From positions 12,732,501 to 12,796,500 of the forward strand of contig NC_051101.1 in NCBI RefSeq assembly GCF_901709675.1: 64,000 bases of DNA, given 5' to 3'. Below the pieces are notes generated by a model. That model had not been told where the DNA came from. It did not search any database and was given only the letters and a program-made list of their open reading frames with translations. This document shows, piece by piece, positions 32,501 through 41,400 of this stretch. This stretch comes from Syngnathus acus. Lineage: Eukaryota > Chordata > Actinopteri > Syngnathiformes > Syngnathidae. How positions within the stretch are numbered: position 1 is the stretch's first letter; every line of letters starts with the position of its first letter. Both the position numbers and the translations under genes were made by a program.

Positions 32501-34363
32501 TTACAAGTGTTTTACTTTGACCAGAGTGCCTAAAAGTACTAACCGAGATGGTGGCCGGATCACCAATGGTGACCAAACAAAGAGTAAGTCACACTTGGAA
32601 TTTTTTTTTTTTTGTATCAAATTTGACGCCAGCGCAAATCTTGGTTGTCATAATTCAGCTGGCCGTCTGCCTGCATTTTCTGAACAGATTTGGACTGTTT
32701 TAATCAGTCTTGAACACCACGTCGTCCCTTTTTTCCCCCAGAAATCCCCAACGGCTTTACTGACCCTGCGACTATCAGGATGGCCACCGCGGGGTCTTCG
32801 ACGGCAAGGAGCATCAAGTAAGTTTGTGTTCAAAATTATTTTTAACATGTTTGCGTGTCATTCATCTTTGGTGTTTTTACTGGTCGAGCACCAAGAGGAG
32901 GAAATGGAAAACCAATCCGGGCGCCATCCGCACAACACAAGGTAAGTAAACTACTGTAAGAATAACGACAATAAAAACAATTTTTTGGAGTGTGTTTGTG
33001 TTGTCATAGGAAAAGGAAAATTGAAAAGAAGAAGGAGACCCACACCGAGCAGAACAAGGTCAGTGTGACGTCACGCTTTTTTTTATACTGATACATTGCT
33101 TACAATATGTTGCCATTGGTGCTCAGGGAGTCGCCAATAACAAAGAAGAGAAAAATGAATCCCAAAGAACCCCCGACAACGGAAAGTAGTAATGAGTCTA
33201 CGGCTAAACCAGCAGAGCCCAATGTGTAAGTATTTGAGACTGACTGACACTGTTTTACTTTTTTTTATGTCTAAATAAAATTAAAAAATATAAATAAAAT
33301 AATAAAATATCTAAATATTATCCACTATTATACTTTTGCAGAAAAACTCAATCTAGAGGCGCCCTGGCGAAACCTAGTAAGTCACTCCGCGCAATATTGG
33401 CTTAGCGAGCGAATTGCGTAATCAGAGTGTGTAACAGCATCTTGCCTCTCCTGACGTCTTTCCCCCCCCCCAAGAAATTCCAAAGCGCAAAAGGACACGG
33501 AACACTTACTCGGCCTGGAGAAGGAGAAATCAATCTGCGGGGAAATTGAAGGCAGCGAACACCAGAAAATGGAACCAAATTCAGCCCTCCTCCGAAATTA
33601 CAAAGCGCAGTGGGTAGGTTAGACGGTGACGTCATAGCCTGCACTTTTTCTTTTCTCTCATCAAAAATGATTAGCAGCGCTAAAGCACCATCCTTTTTTA
33701 CAACAGTGTGGGCAATGACAACACCAAAAAACACAAAGATAAGACGTGACGGTGTCTACGATCAAAACGTGAGCTTTTTTATTTGATTTATAAAATGATC
33801 TTTCATTCCTTAGCAATGTCAACAAGTCTTTGTCCTTCTTTGGGTAGACCTTCCTAAAAACAAGAGGACCTGTTTCACAGCCTGGTCCAGCAGAAGCTCC
33901 AAACCTAGCGAGGCAACCAAAGCTAACCCCGATTGGAGAAGGGCACGGTATTCTAGTGCATTAAATACTCTATACCGAAAGTTTATGACATATATATTTC
34001 TTACTTTCAGATCTGTTGATTGCCCTGACGGTGTCTCAGCAGACTGATAAATTCCCGGTGGCAGTCCAGGTATGACATCTCACAATTTAAATTTTTGACA
34101 CACTTAACTTCAAATTAACGTCTTTGCTTAGTCTGTTCAGGTTTCAAGGAATGCGAGGAGTCTTCAAATGATACAGATGCGAAAGAAAAAGGGTACAAAC
34201 TACTCTAAAGCAAACATAAGGTTGCTCCATTTGTGTTGCATTCGCAGACCGTCGTAAAACAAACCACTTACAGACCAAGAGTGAGCTGACATTAACAGTC
34301 ATAAAACACATACTTGTAAACAAAACTACAGATCAACAATCAAGGAAAAACACATGTATCTGA
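29572..34363 (+). CDS. HIPK/DYRK-family protein kinase with multi-exon basic tail (teleost HIPK-like)
   Basis: Predicted nuclear-type Ser/Thr kinase of the homeodomain-interacting protein kinase family. Exons: 29572-29597, 29688-29928, 29993-30184, 30709-30890, 30969-31092, 31188-31307, 31437-31505, 31694-31881, 31950-32213, 32279-32313, 32375-32438, 32525-32583, 32742-32817, 32889-32941, 33010-33058, 33127-33225, 33342-33376, 33475-33613, 33675-33768, 33848-33947, 34011-34069, 34132-34192, 34248-34363. All phases agree, giving about 814 aa. The domain runs from about residue 46: GEGTFG loop, VAVK (Lys75), HADLKPNN (Asp170, with HAD in place of HRD as in HIPKs), DFG 192-194, APE 215-217, DVWSLGCILAELFLG. 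The tail is Lys/Arg/Ser-rich with no recognised domain. One intron is GC-AG. The start codon and last exons are uncertain. The gene is bracketed by the 3.13-kb repeats. Confidence 0.8.
29688..29928 (+). CDS. kinase exon 2 (glycine loop, VAVK)
   Basis: The exon encodes the pre-kinase segment and YHIMEFLGEGTFGDVVKC, then EEVAVKIFK with the ATP-anchoring Lys, ending FKKE at donor gtgcct in phase 0. HIPKs read LGRGTFGQVVKC at the loop. Confidence 0.88.
29993..30184 (+). CDS. kinase exon 3 (N-lobe)
   Basis: The acceptor is ctttttcag and the donor gtacgt. The exon encodes ARVLKTLMDFDTDKVNLIQC and VYMCLEFEMLDINLLDFMNS, matching the HIPK hinge style (LVFEMLEQNLYDFL). It is in phase 0 at both ends. 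Confidence 0.88.
30361..30502 (+). repeat. 71-bp tandem duplication in kinase intron 3
   Basis: Two adjacent units beginning gggttgtttctttttgtagc (30361 and 30432) share most bases through caagggatg...taat and atttaac. They are diverged by a few substitutions and small changes. Confidence 0.8.
30709..30890 (+). CDS. kinase exon 4 (catalytic loop and DFG)
   Basis: The exon encodes LIHADLKPNNIMLVE with catalytic Asp, Lys and Asn all present, then KVNIIDFGLAQHV and the activation loop ending NRRYR across the junction. The loop tyrosine expected at the position of HIPK TYLQSRYYR is His (30868-30870). The following 78-bp intron has no stop in frame. Confidence 0.9.
30969..31092 (+). CDS. kinase exon 5 (APE, C-lobe) with GC donor
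   Basis: The acceptor is gttttcag. The exon encodes APEIIVGFPYAEAIDVWSLG, CILAELFLGSPLF and CEYDM. The only sensible donor is gcaaga at 31093, making a 95-bp GC-AG intron; the next GT donor in frame would leave a 37-bp intron. Confidence 0.85.
31188..31307 (+). CDS. kinase exon 6 (C-lobe)
   Basis: The acceptor is ctccccacag and the donor gtacaa. The exon encodes LRKIEHILGHFPQRLLNIGV and ends SFQWRLK, equivalent to HIPK IRYISQTQGLPAEYLL and PLWRLKT. It is in phase 0 at both ends. Confidence 0.85.
31437..31505 (+). CDS. kinase exon 7 (C-lobe, HIPK insert region)
   Basis: The acceptor is tttccctag and the donor gtatca. The exon encodes TTNEYGYVACTNNF, INSLDDLCK, parallel to HIPK TPEEHE and YIFNCLDDM. 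It is in phase 0 at both ends. Confidence 0.8.
31694..31881 (+). CDS. kinase exon 8 (end of catalytic domain)
   Basis: The acceptor is cggtccag. The exon encodes EIFVDLLKQLLRPDAGQRPT, PNQILQHAFVTMDD, the HIPK YIDLLKKMLTIDADKRITP and FVTMTHL segment. It ends two bases into a codon at donor gtaggt; unspliced reading would hit TAG immediately, which supports the splice. Confidence 0.83.
31950..32213 (+). CDS. kinase exon 9 (post-kinase segment)
   Basis: The acceptor is tctgttcaag after a 68-bp intron. The exon begins LKLSCEMMQACQ, resembling HIPK VKSCFQNMEIC just after the kinase domain, then a His/Ser-rich stretch ending MWHMAG at gtaagc. This is the last part with recognisable HIPK similarity. 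Confidence 0.72.
32279..32583 (+). CDS. kinase tail exons 10-12
   Basis: Exons 32279-32313 (EPQQKEDQEQR), 32375-32438 (SSAMMTSKSAISDPPAQKSN) and 32525-32583 (VPKSTNRDGG, RITNGDQTK), with donors gtacgt, gtcagt and gtaagt. Phases match across all three. There is no domain. A 14-G run at 32459-32472 lies in the second intron. Confidence 0.6.
32656..32695 (+). pseudogene. relic of kinase exon 4 start inside kinase intron 12
   Basis: Bases 32656-32695 match 30706-30745, the acceptor and first codons of kinase exon 4, at 36 of 40 positions, including cagctggccgt and gcctgcattttctgaacag. The match does not continue into the catalytic loop. It lies in the intron between 32583 and 32742, so it is a stray duplicate. 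Confidence 0.75.
32742..33058 (+). CDS. kinase tail exons 13-15 (basic)
   Basis: Exons 32742-32817 (IPNGFTDPATIRMATAGSS), 32889-32941 (TKRRKWKTNPGAIRTT) and 33010-33058 (GKGKLKRRRRPTPSRTR), with donors gtaagt, gtaagt and gtcagt. The Arg/Lys clusters could act as nuclear localisation signals, by inference. Confidence 0.55.
33127..33613 (+). CDS. kinase tail exons 16-18 (basic)
   Basis: Exons 33127-33225 (ESPITKKRKMNPKEPP), 33342-33376 (VKTQSRGALAKP) and 33475-33613 (IPKRKRTRNTYSAWRRR). Two have consensus gtaagt donors and the third gtaggt. ITKKRKMN resembles a monopartite nuclear localisation signal. Confidence 0.55.
33675..34069 (+). CDS. kinase tail exons 19-21 (alternative frames possible)
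   Basis: Chosen chain: 33675-33768, 33848-33947, 34011-34069, open and in phase. Alternatives exist. Acceptor 33707 would end at TGA 33747-33749. Donor gtgacg at 33747 would switch exon 20 to a frame reading LPKNKRTCFTAW, similar to exon 18 IPKRKRTRNTYSAW, ending at TGA 34045-34047. Confidence 0.42.
34132..34363 (+). CDS. kinase tail exons 22-23 and stop
   Basis: Exons 34132-34192 (SVQVSRNARSLQMIQMRKKK) and 34248-34363, ending TGA 34361-34363. Within the last exon, 34281-34331 looks like a 51-base gtgagc...ctacag intron that is also open in frame. AATAAA lies at 34390-34395. Confidence 0.42.
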
Positions 34364-35073
34364 ACCAGAGGCAAGTGAGCAACTCCAAAAATAAAACATA
34401 GCCTTAAAACTCAACACGTACATACATAACAGCAGCCTTGAGCTCAGGCCAGCAACAAAATGGCGGGAAGGCATAAAAGATTTGTTTAACTTACTTTTAG
34501 ATGACTTGAGGCTTCGTTCCGTTTTCTTAAGGTCCATTTGCTGCCTTTAGGGGTTCCATGCGTCCGGCCACAAGTTTGTAATTTCTAAATATCTAATGTT
34601 TAAACTGTCGTAAAAAAAAAAACAATAGCCTGCAGTCGCCGTCCATCAAACTTCCTTACCTGCCCACCGGTTCTAATTAACTGAGCTCGTTCACGAGAAT
34701 GCGCGCGCACTGCGTGCTGTCTTGGACACAAATTGGCCAGTAGGTGGCACAATTGGTCCTTTAAAAAAAACAAATTGTTCCGAGAAAAGTTGTATTCAAA
34801 CAAATATTGCTCCAACAGGCAACCTAACACTAACTGCTCCGTAAATACTGTATATATGCATACGACATATATAAAATGAAACTACAGGAGTAATTTTCTT
34901 ATGACATTTAGACAGAAATTGTATTTATCAATTCAGGACATACTATATCATGCGATTTTTATTTTAAAGTTCCAAGAGCTTTGTCGTAAAATATTGTTTA
35001 AACGAACAAATAGTTTCAAATTAAAATGTAACATAAAATTCTGAAAATACTTGTTTTCTTCCTCCTTTCTCAG
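34364..35073 (+). other. post-kinase region
   Basis: Contains AATAAA at 34390-34395, the CTCF-like motif and AT-rich DNA. No convincing exon is seen before the candidate at 35074. Confidence 0.4.
34737..34750 (+). promoter_or_regulatory. CTCF-like motif downstream of the kinase exons
   Basis: The plus strand reads CCAGTAGGTGGCAC, fitting all 14 positions of the CTCF core CCASYAGRKGGCRS. Together with the minus-strand site at 28968 it brackets the kinase exons in divergent orientation. Binding is inferred. Confidence 0.5.
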
Positions 35074-35184
35074 GATAGCCAATCAGCAACGAGCAATGAC
35101 CAGCCGTGGCTTCCGACGCGCAGTACCGCCGAGTACCGGCAGATGTCACTAAAAGACAAAGATTTACTCACACTTGCTCATTAA
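35074..35184 (+). CDS. possible alternative terminal exon of the kinase gene
   Basis: A strong pyrimidine-rich acceptor (cctcctttctcag) opens a phase-0 frame DSQSATSNDQPWLP through LLTLAH to TAA at 35182-35184, followed by ATTAAA signals. It would join in phase to exon 21 (34069). No homology is recognised, so it stays tentative. Confidence 0.35.
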   Translation, partial: DSQSATSNDQPWLPTRSTAEYRQMSLKDKDLLTLAH

Positions 35185-35327
35185 ACGTATGTGCTGTTCC
35201 GCTGGTGCGGATTAAATTTGTTTGTAGTTTTATTAACTTAGTTTAAATGGTGAGTTTCAAACACTACATGTCAAGTGGGTAAATTTTATATTTTATTTGA
35301 ATTTATTGATAGTGTTGGTGATTATGT

Positions 35328-35650
35328 TTGAAACAAAGGAAGAAGCGGAAGTCGTAGAAGAGATAGAAAAGGAAACCTTTGAACTTGGCGAGGAGGGATT
35401 GGCAGAGTCTCCAGAGAGGACAGACGTCCAAGAAGTCACAGAAACTGCGGCTGACAACAAAGACGACCAGATCGTGGACGAGCGAGAAGTTGAAGTTTCA
35501 GTGGAAAATGGCCTAGAAACGGACGAAGATAAAAATGAAGACGAACCAGACCAGAACCAATGCACGATTGAAGAATCAGTTGGCCTGGACCTCAAGGACA
35601 AGGGTACGGTGGCAGATTCACAGAGCCCAAATGAAATCCTACAAGAGTAG
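35328..35650 (+). pseudogene. truncated duplicate of rftn1 last coding exon
   Basis: The reading frame for the C-terminal raftlin tail (ETKEEAEVVEEIEKE to NEILQE, TAG at 35648-35650) is intact, but the rest of raftlin is absent upstream. The preceding unrelated DNA happens to keep the frame open from about 35297. With no raftlin promoter or upstream exons it is a gene fragment, unless it is captured as a terminal exon by the kinase gene upstream. Confidence 0.85.
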
Positions 35651-38363
35651 CCCAGAATTTGAAAAGCCCTACCTCGAAAACCTCAAGACAGGGTTCACAC
35701 CAAACATTATTGGGACTTGGAGCACCATCGACTTTGAAATCTGCCATCTTTCATCTACCGACTGCTGTATAACCACACCTTGTGAATGTACCACGTATCC
35801 TGAAGGAAGCAAATGAAGATGCTCGGACTAGACTTGGATCAAGAGCTTGCAGTCTATTAGCTGGCCGGCGCCTTTTAATGGCCAGACTGATATCTGCGGG
35901 AAAAGTTATTTTTGGACTCTTGTTGATCTAGGTGACGAACTTAAAGTCTAAAGACCACTGGCCAACCTCCGTCATACTGCTGACTGCCTAAGGACAGAAA
36001 AGACTTGATTCATTCAACTCTACGGGATCTGAAGTGTTAGCCTCTGGGAGTGGGATTCCTTTGCGACAGGCAATCCAAAGTTAGCGACACAATGTTGACG
36101 GCTACGCTCACCTCGCATACAGAATGTTCCGAACAAGCGGATGTGAAATTCACGGGACTATCATGTAGCTTTTATCTATCGTATCGTAAACAACGTATGC
36201 TATGAAACTCGACTTCTGTAGCCGTGTCTCTTGCCATACTGAGGATTTGACAAATATATTCCATTAAATTTCACTTGACAGCAGCCTTTGATAAAAAAAA
36301 AAAAAAAAAGCACTTTTCTGAAATGTCCATTCATGCCAGGGAATGAATTGAGAAAATGGTGCCTGTGGCGCGTAAAACGAAATGAACTGACTCGTTTTAA
36401 AGTAATAGCGGTTAGCATGGCTCTTACCTGCGGCTATTAAAGCGCTCCTCAGCGGGTGTTGTTTAGAACAGTGAGCGAGTCGTGAGATGGCGTTGCTTGC
36501 CTAAAGGCCGGACGGCGGGTGGGTCGCGACCACATACGCTACACGAATCGCCCGTTAGCTCTCTAATGGTTTTTGTCAGTAGGGCATCTGTCAGGAATTG
36601 TGCATTTCTTACAAAAGGAGACTGAGGGATTCATTTAGCCACGGCGGTATTGACAATAATGTCGAGCCCAGGTACCTTAGCAAATAGCTTTGAGATTTCA
36701 CACAATTCACACTTTGACGTGAACGGAATGATTTTTTCTGGTTTGATTGTTTTGCTGTTTAAATGTTACAATTACACCCAACGAGACGCCGTGTTTTGTG
36801 CTGTCCATGTGTTGTCTGGTGCTGTTTTTGTGTAGAGCGGAAAACACACGAGACCAGCTTAGCCTTAATTAGCCAAATTCTCGATTTTTTTTCTAAAGTT
36901 GCCTCTTAAACGACTTTCCCATCCACCAAAATATTTTGCTAGTGAGGCGCCTGCCTATCCTATTGAGGCTTCAAGCTACCTCCCGAGGGTTTCTTGGTTT
37001 TAAGCTTGATGTCTACGCCCTTCCCGATGGCAAAATGTGAGGTCATACTTAATGGCAGCCCAGGTTCAAGGGTCACATTTGGCCGCCGGATTGATTTTTC
37101 CAGAGGGTAGAAGCACTCTAATTGTGTTCCAAGATGTGAGGAACATTCTCTCACTGGCTTTTGGCTGCTCCTGGGCTTTCATTGAATGTTTTATTTCGTG
37201 CTTTACAATGATTTATGCAAATGGCATCGCGCTTGGGCGCCACAGAGCTCATGTAGTTTTTTTTTGTTTGTTTTTTTATACAGGGGTTACTTGGTTTACA
37301 TATGGTTGGGAACAAAAAAAATCAGACAGTGACGATATCAAGGTTTTGCGATACTGTATCGTGACGATATTATACGTTGCCCATTGACCATAAAAATACG
37401 TGAGTGCTAACATGCTAACATTTAACTGTTCATTGGTGACAGCGGATGTTACGAACCGGACACGATGTTTTTTTTTCATTACGGTCAACAATCCGTACAT
37501 CATGCTGGTGAATCGGCACCCGATCGTGGCTGATAACGATTCGGTCCTTGGTGGTATCGACGTTTTGTCACGTCATATCAAAAGTTGTCAATTCTGCCTT
37601 GAGGCGTTTATTTTCATCGTTAGAAGGAATTTAATTTCATCAATTTCACCGGTTTGTTTTTTCCTGGCTATTTTAAACATGGCAATCAGCAACACCCTTG
37701 ACCTGCCGTCCCCTCAGTGACATCATCAAGGTCACATGATAGCACTTTGTTTGTCTTAACATTCCATTCGGACAGGCATCGACGGTCGTACCTTGATGAA
37801 CATTTTGTGGGTAGTTGTGTTTTATTTGTTTGGTCAGTAAAGAGACATTTGAAATTTTCAACATTCCAGCTGCCTGTTTTTGTGTGTAAAAAAAATGCCA
37901 GTGATGGTGTCAAAGTATTCTTTATCTGTGTGCTGTCCCGTCCATCGACGTTATTGTTAGCCGCCGCTACTGCATCTGTACAATTTGTACATTATAAAAG
38001 TATTTATATTTAATGTCCACATGTGTGCTTCTTTACTGGGTTCTTAAACAATGCCAGTGTCAGCAAAAATGTTAGTTTTTATAAATTATAAAAAAAATCC
38101 TAAAAATGTTTTTTCAAACAGATGAAACAATAAAATAACTATTGATGAATATCACATTCCCTACTCATGTCTTCACGAAATGATCACATTAGCACTCGAA
38201 GCCATGTTTTGTTGATGACATCATTAAACGAGAACGTCATTAAATGTGCATTTGGGCTACTATTTGGCTCACTGTGGTAAAAGGTCAAAAGTTTGCATCC
38301 AACACTGATGGGATATTTGCGCCGCTGTTGCGCTGCAACACGGCGCCCAAGGGCCACATTACA

Positions 38364-38405
<42 letters not shown>

Positions 38406-38457
38406 TGTGTGTATAAACACACAAATGTGGCTTGTAAAAGTGCAGCAAGAAGGACAA
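35328..38457 (+). repeat. 3.13-kb direct duplication, copy B
   Basis: Near-identical, same-orientation copy of 25310-28437, lying 10.02 kb downstream, with the kinase segment between the copies. The first base shared with copy A is inside the raftlin tail exon, so the exon arrives without its own acceptor and first part. Beyond 38457 the sequence departs completely from what follows copy A. Confidence 0.95.
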
Positions 38458-41400
38458 GGATTATGTTTCCAGAGATGGCACAAGTAAACAGATGAGGGTG
38501 GATGATGTAGTTTGGAGTCTGGCGACAGGCATCAGCAGTAGACATCTGAGGAAAAGAAGCAAGAAAGCAAAATAGAAGCTTTCCATCTTTCTGACATTTG
38601 ATAACAAAACTAGTTTGGAAACTAATTTTAGGATTTCAAATCCGTCCAGCGCCATCGTTTGTCAAAAGTGCTGACACCACATCTTTGCAGGCCAAGAGCC
38701 CTCCCCCGAACCAAATGATGTTTATCCACCCTTGCTACTCTCAGCTTGACCTCTACAACAACAAGAAATGATGATGGTGATGATTGACAAGCTATTGAAA
38801 AGTTCTCAGCAGCGGAAGATTGTTTTGAAAGCAAACATTGTAAAGCACACAAGTGTGTCGTTTAAGGCCGCTGTGTGCGCGTGCGAGACACTGACATGTT
38901 TATTAGCGGGCAACAATGCACGCTGTCAATGATCAGTCCTCCTTTAGGTCTCCTTATCTCAACATTAACTATTCCCTGCACGGCAATTCAATTAGCGCTC
39001 TCCACCCCTCCCCTTTTTTAAATCTAGTGTTGTAGCCGATTTTATGCACAGTGTCATCGCCATGGAAACGTTTGTTTTAGTTGGGCTCGAACGGCCAAAC
39101 TAATCCCGCAAACGCAGCTGCCCGGATTACCGGTGCGCCTTGACCTCCGGCTTTTTTGAATCTCTGCTCTTCCCATAGACAAAAGCCTCCGCCGGCCTCA
39201 CCTGTCACCGATGGGCAGATAAACGGAAAATTCCGATTAAAGAACAGAACGTCTGATTGCTATCGGTGACCGGTTTCATTACACTAAAACTGTTTCTCAA
39301 TGGAGCTGTTCAGAGAGCAGTAAATTAGGGTTTGAAGACAAGGTTCAGATTTTAAATTGGGGATTTTAAATATAGGATTCAAGCCTGGGTTTGGATACGT
39401 GAAGTATCGGTGGCATGTATCGGCAGCCTCCGTGAGTACCGATATCTTCAAATAAATCCGGTATTAAGAAAAATAAGGTATGTTTCAAATTGGAGTTTCA
39501 AAGCTGGGTTATGATTTGTGATGATCAGTCCGATAAGCTCAGCGTGCAGTCATGCTCAAGCGACGCTCGGGGGGGGATTAACGGCACGGACGATTGGTCG
39601 CAGTCGGCTTGCGAAACGGAAGATGGGAGATGTTTGCCTGTCAATGAACTCATTCGCTTCATTTTAAAACTGTCAAATATTTTCAGAATCAATTAGAAGT
39701 ACATGGTGGGTTTGAAAGCTGGGTTTGGACACAGGCTAAGATTTCAAATTAGGGTTTGAAGCCCATTTTGCACTTATGGTTAGAAGTTGCCAAGGCTGTT
39801 GTGGACTCTTTATATTAAAACTGACAAATGTCTTTGGAATCAAATTAGCCGCAATTAGCGTCGGTTCTTCCAGAGCACACAATGAGGACCGGGAAGGCGG
39901 GCACTGATGTGTCACCCAACATGGACCTTCCCCAGGGAGGAACCCAGCTGGGACTTTGTAGCTAATGGACTCATGAAGACATAATGAGACACGAGACTCG
40001 CATCTTGAAGGGAAGGGTAAGGCGGGAAATGGGTTTAGATCCAATGTTGGGTTTCAAATTCGAAGATTGCAAATAAGGAATTGAAAACAAGGTTACGGTT
40101 TCCCATTAGGGTTTCAAATCCAGTTTAGGATTTCTAGTTAGGAATAAGGTGGGGTCCAAGGGGGTGAGGGAGTACGAAGTACGGCTCCTGTGTCACTTGT
40201 CAACACCCTGACGCTTTAATCTGTCACGCCTGCGCACGTATTAAAAGATTATGCCTTGCGTTGCGCTTGGCTTCCCGCACACCGCATAAGGGGCTGCTTC
40301 TGGAGGGGGTCCTCGGTTCACACTAAGGGGGGGGGGTCAAACTGAGGCCCTTATAAGGAGAGAGGAGGTGGACTCAACAATCCAGACTTGACACACTCAT
40401 TTTGAACCCTACCTTGAAAAGTTTAGGGCCTAAAAAAAAAAAAACCGCTAGCTAAATTGAGATGGATGTACGTGTTGATAAATACGCCGCTGAAAGGTGT
40501 CTGCACTCGGACACTAGCACCTTCTTCTGCGGCTCTCAGCACCCGGGGGTCCTCGACCGGGGGGGGCCCCTGCAATAATAAAGTGCTAATTGAAAAAGTG
40601 CCGCGAGCAGGGAGGCGGCCAAAGACGATGAAAGATCAGCAAGATCAGCAAGACCACCGGACGGTTCGCTTCTGTGTGGCCTGTGTGTGTATAGAAAATA
40701 CATTGTTATAGTCTCCTTTTAAAATGTGCGCGTATCAGTACACGATGAGTGACAGACGTATGCACACACACACACAGATATAGTTAGTATTCCATTTCCC
40801 GTGTTGGTTGCGTGCGTGACATCGGTGAGCAATGTCTGCTCTTATGGAAATGAAAGCAGGGTTACTGTAACCCTGTTAAAATCTAATGAGATTCTGATTA
40901 AATAGAACATCAGTATGACTAATTCCCCGGGCTCCCCGAACGCGGCGCGTTATTGATAGGCCAGCGCGTAAGTGGTCTCCGCGGGCCGGGTCCTAATGGC
41001 CCAATAATGCATTAGAGGGGCCGCGCTTATTGTGCCCCATTGGAAACACCTGGGAGGGGCATCCATCAAGGTGAACTCAGCGGGGTCTTCGCGAACCTGT
41101 CACTGGACGTCTTGATCCACTCTCGGACTCCAGGTCTGACCGGGAGGGGGAGGCGGATTCGAGGACAGCCGGGCCGCCAACGCTTCCTGGAATGGACGCC
41201 ATCTTGGAGAAATATGTGAGGATGTCGGGAAAACTGGAGTGATGATGAAATGGCATTAAAATGTCACGTGACAGAAATGATTGTCGTGTTATTGATTGTA
41301 TGAAAGTACTTGTGTAGACAAATAAAAAATACTTTTCTATATTTAAAAATCTATCAAAATATATTATATGGTGTAATTCATTCAAATCCAAATGACAATT

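Noticed and set aside
35297-35650. Independent 117-aa gene starting MNLLIVLVIMF
   Set aside because: The first residues come from chance open AT-rich DNA joined to the duplicated raftlin tail; treated as a gene fragment.
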